Assembly: GCF_026213295.1 (NCBI RefSeq)
Contig: NC_079413.1
Span: 16,936,026 to 17,000,025, forward strand
Direction of reading: 5' to 3'
DNA from: Gadus chalcogrammus
Taxonomy: Eukaryota > Chordata > Actinopteri > Gadiformes > Gadidae
Length of the DNA stretch: 64,000 nt
The position numbers and the translations under genes were made by a program. The notes beneath the pieces are model-generated. The model did not search any database. It saw only the letters and a list, made by a program, of their open reading frames with translations, and was not told where the DNA came from. Below, one piece after another: positions 53,600 to 64,000 of this stretch (position 1 is the stretch's first letter; every line of letters starts with the position of its first letter).

Positions 53600-56500
53600 A
53601 TGCATAACGCCATTAACCCTAGAAAAAGGAAATTCAAATCTATAGACGGTAATCCCAAGAGACGGCGTAGATCTGATAGTGGGGGTAGCATTATGGATTT
53701 AGAACTTGAAGAGATGGCAATGAGGTATGACGCAACCGGCGATACGTCTCATTTGTCGGCCGTAGGCCATGTGGTGGGTGGGGGCATGTATGCAGAAGGT
53801 TGTTTAGACAGGCGGGAAATATGTGTTGGCATAGATAGAACTAGACGGGTGTTAATTGCAGCTGATGCATGGGGCCGTAGCATGGCTAATGCTCTATATC
53901 AGGCAGCACAGATAAATGTTTCGAACGAACCATGTCTAGATGGCGTGGTGGGGCTAGAGGCACCAGGAGATTTAGACGCAAGGGGTGTGTTGTATGCGGG
54001 GGCAAACACGCGAGATGTACTTAACGCTGTCGGGGGGTGGTTGGATAGTGCACAAGAGAGTCTATACATATCCACACAGATCGATGTATTGCATGGGTCG
54101 CAACGTGATGAAGGGATTGGCGAGGGTTTTCAGGACCCCCCGGCTGCGGCAGGGGTCCCTATAGAGTCGAGGGGTGTGTTGTATGCGGGGGCAAACACAC
54201 GAGATGTACTTAACGCTGTCGGGGGGTGGTTGGATAGTGCACAAGAGAGTCTATACATATCAGCGCAGATCGATGTATTGCAAGGGTCGCCACGTGATGA
54301 AGGGATTGGTGAGGGTTTTCAGGACCCCCCGGCTGTGGCAGGGGTCCCTATAGAGTCGAATATACAGGTCGGTGGTGGTGGTGGTGGTGGTGGCGTGGGG
54401 GGTTGTGGTGGTGGCGGTGATGGCGAGGCTGTTGTTGACGATGATGGCAGTGGTGACGGTAGCGGGGTGGGGGATGGAGGTGCTGGTGATGGTGCTGCTT
54501 ATGATGGTACACAGGTGCCTGCTGTAACGGGGGAAGATAATGACGAGTTGCATACCAGATTATTTCCCCGGTTTAACGGCTTTGAGGTTAGACAGTCCAT
54601 TGATCTGAGAAGTATATCCCTTGCAAATTTACAGGAGGTCCCTGATTTGATCAGGGAGAGGCTGTCGGGTGTCATAACAAGCTGCTCGCAAAGTGCAGCC
54701 GATGGTAGTGTCTTAAACGTGGTGCTGAGAGGCCCTTCATTGGCCTCTGATGTACAGGCTGTGCTCGTAACGGGTGACGATTACAATGCGGATTTGTTTA
54801 TGGAGCATATTATCCAAGTCATACAGAGCAACGACACAGGTCTGACGGATGATGTGCTAGAGTTGGTGGTCACAGGGGTCCACAACAAACGGGGTGGGGC
54901 ACGTTTGAAGTTAAAAAACATTCCCTATGATGAAATCATACACAAGAAGAAGCTAAGTCTCTACACACCGAGTAATACTCACGACAATTTGTGTTTCTCA
55001 CTATGCATGACACATTTTCTGCATGAGGGGGTAACCGGGGGTGACACAGCGGCCGAAGAGACTAATTTGGAGGCGGCTCGCAAATTACACAGTGATCTGG
55101 GGTTTGCCCCAGATCACTCTGTGGGTTTCTCGGATGTTTCCAAATTTGAGAGACATCTAGATGTTAAAATCCTGATATTTCATCATAATGATGCATTCAG
55201 GAAGCTGGAGATGTTCCAGACACATACGGGCCAACATCCAAAAACAGTATGGCTATACCTCCATGATAACCATTATCATTGCATAGAGAACAGAACGGCA
55301 TTCTTTGGTACGGGATATGTGTGTGAATATTGTTACAAGGCCCATGAGGGAATTCTATTCCACAAATGCCCGATCCATTGCAATGTGTGTCTGACAGTGT
55401 GCGATAGACTATCAGGTCGCACGATAAAGTGCAAGGACTGTAGTCGTATATGCCGTTCGCAGGTCTGCTACAACACACACAAGAAGCATTCTGCCAAACA
55501 TGACATGATACCTTGTGAAAAGCTCAAATACTGCGATCGTTGTTGTAGACAGTATATCATACCGAAGAAGAAGAAGAAGGGGGTGGGGGAGGAGGATGAG
55601 GAGGAGGAGGAGGAGGAGGAAGGTGTCGATAATGGTCACGTATGCAGCGAGGCAAAGTGTCGTAACTGTGGGGAGCCGAGGCCCGATGATGGAATACATG
55701 ATTGCTATATCCAGCCATACAAAAAGAAAAAGAAAAAGAAACGCAGGGGTGGTCGCTGGGGTCCATCGGATGACTCTGATGACGACGCTCCGCCTAATAA
55801 ATACATATACTATGATTTCGAAACGCGCATGCATGATGGTCGTCACGAAGCAAACTGTGTGGCTGCTACAACGTCTGAAGGCATAGAATGGTATGCTACA
55901 GGTCTAGGTTGTGTAAGCGAGTTTGTGAAACGCTACAGAAGAGGGGAGTATTCGTTGTATACATTTGTTGCACACAATGCGTCGGGCTTTGATAACTATA
56001 TCGTCCTGGATTCCATGACCAAGCAGGCTATTAAACCCACTTTAGTCATGAAGGGTAGCAGAGTCATTTTGATGCGTGATGACGCCTACCATCAGAGATG
56101 GGTCGACTCATTTAGCTTCTTGCCCATGCGATTGGCTAATGCACCGGCGGCGTTGGATTTTGACGATATGGCAAAAGGTAATTTTCCGCATAAATTCAAC
56201 ACACGGGCCAACGAGTCTTATGTCGGTGCCTACCCTGAGATCTCATATTATGGATATGATTCCATGACTAGCGATCAAAAGACAGATTTTGCTATTTGGT
56301 ACAGATCTGTACGACATAAAAAATTTGACTTTCAGAAACAGCTGCGTCTCTACTGTGTCAACGACGTGAGGATCCTATACACGGCGTGTGGGATCTACAG
56401 GGAAAATTTCATAGAGTGTGCCACTATAGACCCCTTGTCCTATGCCACTCTGGCTTCGGCGTGCATGGCCACCTTCAAAAAGTCGTTCTTGAAGAAAAAC

Positions 56501-58294
56501 GTCCTGGCACTGACCTACGAGGGGGTCTATCAGAAAAAGCAAAAGTCGTTCTCATGCGCATCCATCCAGTGGCTTGAATATCTATCCCACTCCAATAACA
56601 TGGAGATTCGGCATGCTCTCAACCATGGAGAGGCTAAATATGGACCATTCTTCCTAGACGGACATGCACCATCTATAAACACAGCCTATGAATTTGCAGG
56701 ATGCTTTTATCATGGGTGTGAACAGTGCTACAACGCTGGCCACCAGAACCCTGTCCTCAAGAAGACCTATGGCGAATTGTGGGTGCAGTTTCACCTCAAA
56801 GTCAAGGCTCTCGAAAGAGATCATGGTTTAAGAGTTGTGGTCATGTGGGAGTGTGAGTGGCACGGTCTGAAAAAGACCAATGCTGCAGTGCAGGCATTCT
56901 TGGCTACTCTGAAGATACAACCTAGGATTGATCCTCGCGACTCTCTCTATGGGGGTCGCACCAATGCCATCAAAATGTATCACAAGGCCGAGCCCGGTGA
57001 GAAAATACGCTACTATGACTTTACCTCTCTCTACCCCACAGTTCAGGCTCGCTGTCCTTATCCTATAGGGCACCCCCAGATCATTTTCAGGAATTTTGGT
57101 CCTTTGGATGGGTATTTCGGCATCATCAAATGCACCGTGTTGCCCCCCAGAGGTCTTTACCATCCTGTGCTCCCCTACAGGTGTCATGGGAAGCTGATGT
57201 TCCCCCTCTGTGGTACATGTGCCACTGAGCTCAATCAGACAGACGCGTGTCATCACTGCAACGATGAACGGGCTCTGACAGGCACCTGGGTGACTTTTGA
57301 GCTACAAAAAGCAGTCGAAATGGGTTACGAGTTAATCCAAATGCATGAGGTGTGGCACTACCCCAAACGGTCAGAGACTCTGTTTAAAGGGTATGTCAAA
57401 ACGTTTCTCAAGCGTAAATAGGAGGCTTCAGGATACCCCAGCACAGTGGACACTGCGGAGAAACAGCGAGCGTATGTGCAAAACTATCTGGCAAAAGAGG
57501 GTATACAGTTGGATCACGACAACATGTGTGTGAACAAGGCCATGCGTAATTGCAACAAGTTGATTCTAAACAGTCTGTGGGGTCGCTTTTCACTACGCCC
57601 AGACCTACCCACTTGTGAGCTAATTTCTGACCCTGAAAGGTTCACTCAGCTCATGTTTAGCGATAGCTATCACATTAGTCACTTTTGCTTTATCTCTGAT
57701 GAAGTAGCCCTTGTACAATGGAAACATGTAGATGCACGTCTCGCGAGGGCGCGGGATGTCAACGTGATTGTGGGGGCTGTGACTACCGCCCATGCCAGGC
57801 TCATGCTCTACGATCTTCTAGACAAACTACAGGAACGTGTCCTCTACTGCGACACAGACAGCATCATTTTTGTTTCTAAGGAGGGTGATTGGGTACCCCC
57901 TTTAGGCCCTTATCTGGGCGACTTGACCGACGAGATAAATGATGGTGATCTGTATGGTACCGAACAGGAGGATTACATTAGCGAATATGTCTCAACAGGT
58001 CCTAAAAGCTATGCATACCACACCCGTGACCACAAGTCTGTCGTCAAAAGCAAAGGGGTGACTTTAAATGCAGCAAATGCTAAAGTGGTCACCCAGCAGA
58101 CCCTGAAATGTCTATTGGATGATTTTGTCAACCATCGGCCTCAAACCCTCGACATCACCACCACTGTAGATACCATCCAGCGAGATAAGACTAGGTTTCT
58201 GCTTAAAAACGCTACTGTAGTTAAACGGCTTAGGGTGGTTTGCAACAAACGCAGGGTCTTCCCCGACTACACCACGCTTCCTTACGGTTATTAA
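53600..58294 (+). pseudogene. protein-primed DNA polymerase B, copy 2 (one premature stop)
   Basis: Start ATG 53600 (MHNAINPRKRKFKS, a nuclear-signal-like basic start). Domain order is as in copy 1: duplicated 63-residue unit, poly-Gly, OTU-like segment near residue 460, zinc-like Cys clusters, exonuclease YYDFET near 736, motif A YYDFTSLYP near 1138, motif B NSLWGRF near 1320, motif C YCDTDSI near 1418 and the KxY-type GPKSYAY. At 57419-57421 the codon is TAG where copy 1 has CAG, separating motif A from motifs B and C. The frame is otherwise open to 58294. Also differs from copy 1 in the poly-Glu and poly-Gly lengths. Confidence 0.92.
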
Positions 58295-58659
58295 CCATTT
58301 TGTTTATTGTTTTTCTCTTTTTCACATGATCCATGTTTTTTCTTCTTCTTCTTTTTACATATCGTTTTCAAATGATCCATGTTTTTATTCATTTTATATT
58401 TTTGCGGGGGGTATGCATATTGTGTTAAGAAAATCAAATCATACTATGTTATAATCATGCTATTAGCTATTTTGTTTTTTATTGTTTTCAAATGATCCAT
58501 GTTCTCTTCTTTCATCTTTTTTATTTTAATCATTTCTGTATGAATGACTGTGCTAATAATCATGTCGGTGTTAATAAAGAATGTTAACTGTCAAATGTTT
58601 CACGGTTCTATGGTCACAATACATCCGTCCATCAGAGGGGATGCACACAGACCGCAGAG
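58295..58659. other. spacer between polymerase and ATPase in copy 2
   Basis: Divergent promoters are not involved, because both genes run rightward. Carries three copies of the TTTTCAAATGATCCATGT-type 18-mer and AATAAAG near 58576. No gene. Confidence 0.55.
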
Positions 58660-59310
58660 ATGGCTGCTGTACACACAACGTTCGACCCTAGACTTCAACA
58701 CCCGTTCAGCATGGTAGTATCGGGACCTTCAAACAGCGGCAAAACCTACTTTGTCAAAACAGTCATTGAAAATATGGATCGGTTATTCTCAGAAAAGATT
58801 GAGAATATAGTATATGTTTATTCATGCTGGCAGCCCATATATGATGATTTACTTAAAATAAGGAACATTCACTTTGTAGAAGGGATCCCCAAATCTCTAT
58901 GTGATGATGCAATCTTACCAGTCCATACTAGAAATCTGCTCATTATTGACGACTTGATGAACGATGCATGCAATAATATAGAGGTTCAGTACGTTTTTAC
59001 CAAATATGTACACCATCGTAATCTCAGTTGTATGTATCTGGTCCAGAATTTATTTATGCAGGGTAAAACCAGCCGTACAATTAGTCTAAATACCAATTAC
59101 ATGGTTTTGTTTAAGAACCCTCGTGACAAATATCAGATTATGTTGATAGCCAAACAGATGTTTCCATGCAAGACAAAATATTTTCTAGAAGCCTTTAACG
59201 ATGCTACCGACATGCCTTACGGCTATCTACTTGTAGACTTTAAAGCCATGACCCCAGACAACATGAGACTTAGAACAGATATATTGTCAGACCGGCATGT
59301 TGCAAAGTGA
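58660..59310 (+). CDS. packaging ATPase, copy 2
   Basis: 216 codons. Walker A GPSNSGKT, Walker B LLIIDDLM, ending LSDRHVAK and a TGA, 15 bp before the next gene. Identical to copy 1 up to the last few residues. This shorter end is probably the ancestral one, since copy 1 carries a 16-bp insertion. Confidence 0.88.
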   Translation: MAAVHTTFDPRLQHPFSMVVSGPSNSGKTYFVKTVIENMDRLFSEKIENIVYVYSCWQPIYDDLLKIRNIHFVEGIPKSLCDDAILPVHTRNLLIIDDLMNDACNNIEVQYVFTKYVHHRNLSCMYLVQNLFMQGKTSRTISLNTNYMVLFKNPRDKYQIMLIAKQMFPCKTKYFLEAFNDATDMPYGYLLVDFKAMTPDNMRLRTDILSDRHVAK

Positions 59311-59325
59311 TTAGCCCAAAAGACC

Positions 59326-59658
59326 ATGTCCTCACGTATAAGTAGAAATCGTGAGCGTCTTAAGCAACTATATAGCGCACCTCCGGCCCAACGTAAAGTT
59401 ATCCTCAGGACAGCCAACACCGACTTTATCAACTCGCTGTGTGAAATAGCCTTGAACATTTTACAAGGCAAAATACCTCTGACTCCACGCCAGCATACGA
59501 AATTGCGTAGACGAAAGAAGGACCTCAGAATTCTCGCCAATAAAAATGTACTAATATCTAGAAAGAAAAGACTAATCAATCAGACTGGTGGATTTCTACT
59601 ACCCCTGCTGTCTGTGGCCATACCGTTGTTTACAAGCCTGTTCTCAAGAGGAGGGTGA
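59326..59658 (+). CDS. small basic protein with hydrophobic tail, copy 2
   Basis: 110 codons, identical to 16177-16509. Separated from the ATPase by 15 bp. Ends just before the next start (59664). Confidence 0.65.
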   Translation: MSSRISRNRERLKQLYSAPPAQRKVILRTANTDFINSLCEIALNILQGKIPLTPRQHTKLRRRKKDLRILANKNVLISRKKRLINQTGGFLLPLLSVAIPLFTSLFSRGG

Positions 59659-59663
59659 TTATA

Positions 59664-60425
59664 ATGGATCATACGCACAAGATGTATCTAGTTCCTCAAC
59701 ATCAACTCGATGCCTTAAAACATACCCCGCCCAGGGATTCTGTTAGACAGACTGCTGAAAATGAGCTGGATAAAGCCATTACGATGGTGTTGAACACTCC
59801 CGATACAGACCTATATGAAAAAGCGGCCAGGTACGGCGCTGTCCTGCAGCGTTATCTATCCATGGTAAAGCAAGGGCAGCGCGAGCATGGAGAATTAACT
59901 CTGTCGCTTGCTGAGGGGGACCCTGTTCATACGCCTATGGCGGCACAACATAGTGCTGATGACGATGACGGCACCGGCGATCATATCTATAAGGATATAA
60001 TGAAACATATACCCGTCAGAAGCAAGAGCAATACCCGACATATCCTGGACTCTTTAAAGAAATCTAAAAATGTTTCATGGTCGGACAAGGGGGAGATCAT
60101 ATTACGTGGCGAAACTATTAAGGGGTCCCATATGTTTGATTTGTTAAAGAATGTTACCGCCCCTTACCATGTTGTCGAATCTGTCAGACCACTGGGCTGG
60201 AATGTATTTCTGAAATCTTTAGCCAGTAATAATATACCCCTATCGGCTATCCCTAATAAACAACTCAGGCAAACTGTAGACATGTATAAGCATAGCCCCG
60301 GCACTACGGACGCCAATGCGATGGCCTCCGCCCCTGGCTCATCCGATAAAAGGAGGAAACGCAAGCAGCCCTTGTCATCTATTACTTCACCTGGAATGCA
60401 TGTGGCCGAGTGGTTGCCATTTTAA
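59664..60425 (+). CDS. conserved Maverick small protein, copy 2
   Basis: Counterpart of 15410-16171 with two substitutions (ILRGETIKG, VRPLGWN). First ATG at 59664, though the frame is open from 59655. Function unknown. Confidence 0.65.
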   Translation: MDHTHKMYLVPQHQLDALKHTPPRDSVRQTAENELDKAITMVLNTPDTDLYEKAARYGAVLQRYLSMVKQGQREHGELTLSLAEGDPVHTPMAAQHSADDDDGTGDHIYKDIMKHIPVRSKSNTRHILDSLKKSKNVSWSDKGEIILRGETIKGSHMFDLLKNVTAPYHVVESVRPLGWNVFLKSLASNNIPLSAIPNKQLRQTVDMYKHSPGTTDANAMASAPGSSDKRRKRKQPLSSITSPGMHVAEWLPF

Positions 60426-60548
60426 ATTATGTATCTAAATGTATGTTTTATCCGTAAAAATAAAAGAAAACAGTACTACTAAAATGTAATCAAATTATTG
60501 TACTTTTATTATCAATACAGAAAACAATCATAACAACAACAACACATG

Positions 60549-61070
60549 CTACATGTTACATCCGCATACACATGACTGCACACACATCATATCATGCTCA
60601 TTACAGACATTAGGTTGTACACGGTTAACAAAGTCATAAACCTTTTCATCATTACGGGGTAAATTATCCCCATACATTTTCAAAAACTTTTGATAGGATA
60701 CCCCTTTTTGCATATTAAACAAGAAAAAAACACAATGATGCCCACATGCTGTACTTGACGGATCCTGGACCTGTTGTGTAGAATGATCAACATCTATACA
60801 GTGCTGATCGAGAAAACGCTGTATGGTCTCAGGAAACTCAGAGTATGAGGGTGGGTTGCCGTAGGAGTCGAAAAAGTAACCCTGTCTCTCATCAGTAATA
60901 TAGATGGCTAGCCAATGCGCACCGGCCATATGTGAAGGTTCGGTGTTGACCACCATCATAGCAGGCCTCTGATGAATTTCCCGGGGTAGGTGATTACACG
61001 GTAACGCGCCGAGAAAATATGCCTTGTGTGCCATTTTCTGACACACGGCTGTTAGCTCTATAGTATTCAT
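60549..61070 (-). CDS. adenain-like cysteine protease, copy 2
   Basis: Protein identical to the copy-1 protease at 14765-15286, with catalytic His (GAHWLA) and Cys (STACGHHC) present. Converges with the gene ending at 60425, with poly(A) signals in the 123-bp gap. Confidence 0.88.
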   Translation of the reverse strand: MNTIELTAVCQKMAHKAYFLGALPCNHLPREIHQRPAMMVVNTEPSHMAGAHWLAIYITDERQGYFFDSYGNPPSYSEFPETIQRFLDQHCIDVDHSTQQVQDPSSTACGHHCVFFLFNMQKGVSYQKFLKMYGDNLPRNDEKVYDFVNRVQPNVCNEHDMMCVQSCVCGCNM

Positions 61071-61085
61071 ATCGCACCGCCTTTT

Positions 61086-62393
61086 TCAGTAATAGTCCAA
61101 CAGCACCTGTCGTCTATTTGATATTTCTATAACAGAATCATAAACTGCATAACATATCAAATTGACCGTTGTAGCCAATGCTGCTCTGAACCGTGCCTCT
61201 AGCCTCACATTCCCTGTTCTGACTAGCGATACATGTTGTCCACAGCCCTCATCTGCCTCAAGGTTGAAACAAAATAATGCATACCCGCCCCCGAATTCCT
61301 TATGATTAATGGCTATTTCTCTATCTTTGAGCTGTCGACCTGTAGCCTGAATGAGCTGGAAATATTCTCGTGTATAGAGACCATTTCTAAAGTCAGGCTG
61401 AAAGGGTTTAGAGGGATATGCCTGACCGTCGCAATATAGGGATAAGAACTCAATGCCGAAATGCTGGAATCTGAAAGGATTCCTGGCATAGCTCCCTGTG
61501 AATGCTTCGTTATTCACAAAGCCTATAATAACCATCTTGGGTATTTGGCCTAGAAATAGATTATCCTGTGTGCATATACGGCTGCCCGCAGCGATGGATA
61601 CATTCTTTAGACGTACCCTATCAACAGGGTATTTAACGTTAGCTTGGTTTAGCGCACGGGCATGTGCCAGCTTGACGCCTGGTGCTACCGATACCTTTTT
61701 AATGAAAACATTTGCAGACGCTATAGAGACCCGGTATTCCACAGCCCCATCGGACATGAGACAGAAATCATTTTTTGCTCTAATGAATCTCATGCGGAGA
61801 TCAACTCCGTTAATCAACAGTTTCTCCTGAAAAAACATATCGACGTGTATAGGGGATATCAGCTCCACTATACGACTTCGCCCTGTATATTCACTCCTAG
61901 TCGTTAAGCCTAGATTGAGACCTCCAGGAAGAATCTCGTCCATATGTCCATGTGTGTCTTTCTGGAATAGACCACAGCCAAATTGGGTGTCTAATGTTCC
62001 GTTTCCATAGTTTAGCAGGCATTCTATTATGCCTCTGTATGGATAGGTGTTTGACGACTGGGTGATAAGCCTATCACCCAGAGTAATATCTACTTGGGAG
62101 AATAACGTGCATCCTGGATAGTTAATCAGTCCCACGGGTGCCGCCGGAGCCAAGTCTGTTCCATCAGGATTAGTAATCTTGATCCTCAGATGTAAATACG
62201 TGTTGTTTAGATCTATATAGTCTTCGCTACTGGCCGATACAAAGAACTCTATGGGTCCACCATCTGTTAGCGCCGATAGCGGGGGTATTTCAATATATGT
62301 ACTTTTTTCTATCGATGTCTGCGTCATCGGCAGGGAGAAGAGATCCAGCTCGCTCTTAATGCATTCGTCTGACATGTTATGTAGCAACGCCAT
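61086..62393 (-). CDS. major capsid protein, copy 2
   Basis: 435 codons, one residue different from copy 1 (Arg in VDRVRLKNVS, where copy 1 has Cys). Double-jelly-roll type. Intact. Confidence 0.85.
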   Translation of the reverse strand: MALLHNMSDECIKSELDLFSLPMTQTSIEKSTYIEIPPLSALTDGGPIEFFVSASSEDYIDLNNTYLHLRIKITNPDGTDLAPAAPVGLINYPGCTLFSQVDITLGDRLITQSSNTYPYRGIIECLLNYGNGTLDTQFGCGLFQKDTHGHMDEILPGGLNLGLTTRSEYTGRSRIVELISPIHVDMFFQEKLLINGVDLRMRFIRAKNDFCLMSDGAVEYRVSIASANVFIKKVSVAPGVKLAHARALNQANVKYPVDRVRLKNVSIAAGSRICTQDNLFLGQIPKMVIIGFVNNEAFTGSYARNPFRFQHFGIEFLSLYCDGQAYPSKPFQPDFRNGLYTREYFQLIQATGRQLKDREIAINHKEFGGGYALFCFNLEADEGCGQHVSLVRTGNVRLEARFRAALATTVNLICYAVYDSVIEISNRRQVLLDYY

Positions 62394-62416
62394 TGTTATT
62401 CAACCCTCCTGCTATA

Positions 62417-62881
62417 CTAGATGAATATATCGTTAGCTGCCCCTCTAAAACGACGGGATGCCACCTTCCTGCTCCTTTTAGGTTTGGATCTCTTTTTGAT
62501 AGATGCCAATCTTTTATTCTGTTTACGACGTCGTGCCGGTGCACGGGTACGCCCACATCCTATAGGAGGATACTTTGTTGCTCTTCGGGCATATACCCTC
62601 ATGCCTGCCCCCTGCTGTTTGGGCGTAGATGCAGCATGGGCTATGTTGGTCATAACGTCGCCTATAATATGTTTAGCAGCAGTCTTCAGATGAGGCTTTG
62701 CTATGCTAACCCCTCGCCTAAATAACGGAATAGCCATTCTAAAGAGGCTACGGAACATCCCTCCGATGCCAGCTCCATATTGTGTGCTGCTACCCTCATA
62801 GCCAGGTAGCCCACTCCCTGCTTGGTTTAAATAATACTGAACATATTTGTTCTCGTCGTAAGGCGGTCTATACCCCCTCAT
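62417..62881 (-). CDS. basic core / pVI-pX-like protein, copy 2
   Basis: 154 codons, identical to 12954-13418: amphipathic GIGGMFRSLF segment and Lys/Arg-rich C-terminus. Confidence 0.68.
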   Translation of the reverse strand: MRGYRPPYDENKYVQYYLNQAGSGLPGYEGSSTQYGAGIGGMFRSLFRMAIPLFRRGVSIAKPHLKTAAKHIIGDVMTNIAHAASTPKQQGAGMRVYARRATKYPPIGCGRTRAPARRRKQNKRLASIKKRSKPKRSRKVASRRFRGAANDIFI

Positions 62882-62904
62882 CCCTATAGACGGTACTACG
62901 GATT

Positions 62905-63672
62905 CTACTGTTTTACAGGTCTAAAATGCAGCTTGAGTATCACTTTGCCGTATGTGAATTTTATATTTGTATTCTGGTCAGACTTTAGATCGATTTCAAT
63001 ATCTCCAAGAGGGTCTCGGGCTACGTGTACGTAATGCGGCTTGTCGAACATGTGAATGCAGTGTCTCCTGCTGGTGTCGGTTATATTAATACTCCTTAGC
63101 AGGGGGACATAACTATCTCCGACCAGCTGATGGTCAACGATGTCGCTATATATGAACATGTTGTAACACCCGCCGTGAATATCCGTGGGATGGGGGGCGT
63201 ATGCTGCATACGATTTATGGGCTGATAGCTTGACCCCTGCGTCGAAACCCAGCATAGCGGCCAGTTTTCCTCTAAAGACGATAGATAGGTGAGCGTCTCC
63301 TTCTACATAAACGCGGTTTCTAATACCTTCATGATGTAGTATAACTCTACCGCTAGGATCATATTTGGCCCAAGTCTTGTTGATTTTTAGTAATAACGAT
63401 CCGATACTCTCATAAAGCCCACCAACTAATAGACATGATGTCCTATGACCCGTTTTACCATCGTGAATGGTCATTGTAGCGTCCTCGGTAGGAAAACTAT
63501 GCCAGCTGCATGGGTACTGAGCTTCAATTAGGCCTACTTCATAGGGCTGCTTGGTGTGTATAGATTTTGCTAATTTAGTTCTAAAATTCCATATCTTATT
63601 TTGTGGGTAGATCCCTGCCGATGCATTACTCGCTAGAGTCACATAGAACCCTCCAGACACCTCCTTATCCAT
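62905..63672 (-). CDS. penton-like minor capsid protein, copy 2
   Basis: 255 codons. Differs from copy 1 at LLLKINK. Lies 68 bp from the integrase stop. Confidence 0.78.
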   Translation of the reverse strand: MDKEVSGGFYVTLASNASAGIYPQNKIWNFRTKLAKSIHTKQPYEVGLIEAQYPCSWHSFPTEDATMTIHDGKTGHRTSCLLVGGLYESIGSLLLKINKTWAKYDPSGRVILHHEGIRNRVYVEGDAHLSIVFRGKLAAMLGFDAGVKLSAHKSYAAYAPHPTDIHGGCYNMFIYSDIVDHQLVGDSYVPLLRSINITDTSRRHCIHMFDKPHYVHVARDPLGDIEIDLKSDQNTNIKFTYGKVILKLHFRPVKQ

Positions 63673-63739
63673 CGTACACTCTGGTTATAATGGAATGTAT
63701 GTCTCTTGTATGTCTCTTTATGCATCGACTAGTGTCTTT

Positions 63740-64000
63740 TCAGCTATCCATGAATTGAATGCCTCCGGCCAGCCCAGCCATTTGACATATAGCAGATTCT
63801 TAGACCCCTCCCTTTTTCTATCTATAATCTTTTCTATTTTATACACCTTGTTTTTAGACACTCTAACTTTTTGTAGCTCTTTCTCATAAAATGTTCCATG
63901 GACAGGGGCACCTGCATAGTCTTGCAGCTTATAGACTGGAGGACACCTTGCTATGCGCTGCGATATTACAAAATATTCATCCGTAAATGTCTGCTCATAC
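63740..64000 (-). pseudogene. Maverick integrase, copy 2 (partial, runs off window)
   Basis: C-terminal part only, corresponding to 11836-12095. Near 63792 one base is missing relative to copy 1 (AGCAGATTC versus AGCCAGATTC), which shifts the last ~18 codons. The core and its catalytic residues lie outside the window. Confidence 0.75.

Larger units (their letters stand above)
50358..64000. mobile_element. Maverick/Polinton copy 2, inverted, truncated at left and cut by window end
   Basis: Reverse-oriented, nearly identical counterpart of copy 1 from about 11836 to 25042: capsid-side coordinates of the two copies sum to 75835 with almost no indels. The left boundary is a (TG)n tract matching 24933-25042. 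Beyond it there is no Maverick terminal repeat. The right side continues past the window within the integrase. The polymerase has one premature stop, and the integrase end has a one-base loss. The spliced gene, ATPase, capsid, penton, core protein and protease are open. Confidence 0.92.

Overview
The window is vertebrate nuclear DNA, most likely from a teleost fish. Supporting this are spliced genes with GT-AG introns, a U1 snRNA-like gene, a 5S rRNA fragment, a tandem array of tRNA-Leu(CAG) genes, very long (CA)n/(TG)n tracts, and transposon types common in fish (Ty3/Gypsy, Maverick/Polinton (adintovirus-like), hAT MITEs, a LINE tail). I cannot name the species. Almost every recognisable gene belongs to a mobile element, and I see no convincing single-copy host protein gene.

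Layout: 1-5168 is intergenic sequence with microsatellites, a solo-LTR candidate and two inverted-repeat elements. 5169-26981 is a Ty3/Gypsy retrotransposon on the minus strand with 201-bp LTRs. It is split by Maverick copy 1 (8625-26697, 6-bp target duplication GCCAGC). Copy 1 carries, left to right, lineage-specific small genes, integrase, penton-like protein, a basic core/pVI-pX-like protein, double-jelly-roll major capsid and adenain-like protease on the plus strand. On the minus strand follow two small conserved proteins, the packaging ATPase, protein-primed DNA polymerase B and a spliced five-exon gene. 26982-34753 is a tandem array of about 420-bp units, each with a minus-strand tRNA-Leu(CAG) gene or remnant, interrupted by a 991-bp hAT element with a perfect 8-bp duplication.

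34754-47721 is a 13-kb DNA transposon with about 1.5-kb terminal inverted repeats. It holds two converging spliced genes: a DDE/rve integrase (plus) and a UIM-HECT ubiquitin ligase (minus). Both begin with the same two leader exons, because those exons and presumably the promoter lie inside the inverted repeats. 47722-50357 holds a U1 snRNA-like sequence, a truncated 5S rRNA, a THAP-domain exon and one short hAT/ZMYM-type exon. 50358-64000 is Maverick copy 2, inverted relative to copy 1 and nearly identical to it, truncated at a (TG)n tract on the left and running off the window inside the integrase.

The two Mavericks form an inverted repeat with arms of at least 13 kb. Their structural genes are almost identical (protease and core protein identical, capsid one residue different), so duplication or insertion was recent. 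Each copy is nevertheless broken in the replication genes, at different places: copy 1 has a 370-bp deletion that removes polymerase motif C, and copy 2 has a premature stop. The region is therefore a nested transposon cluster beside an expanded tRNA array, not an intact virus locus.
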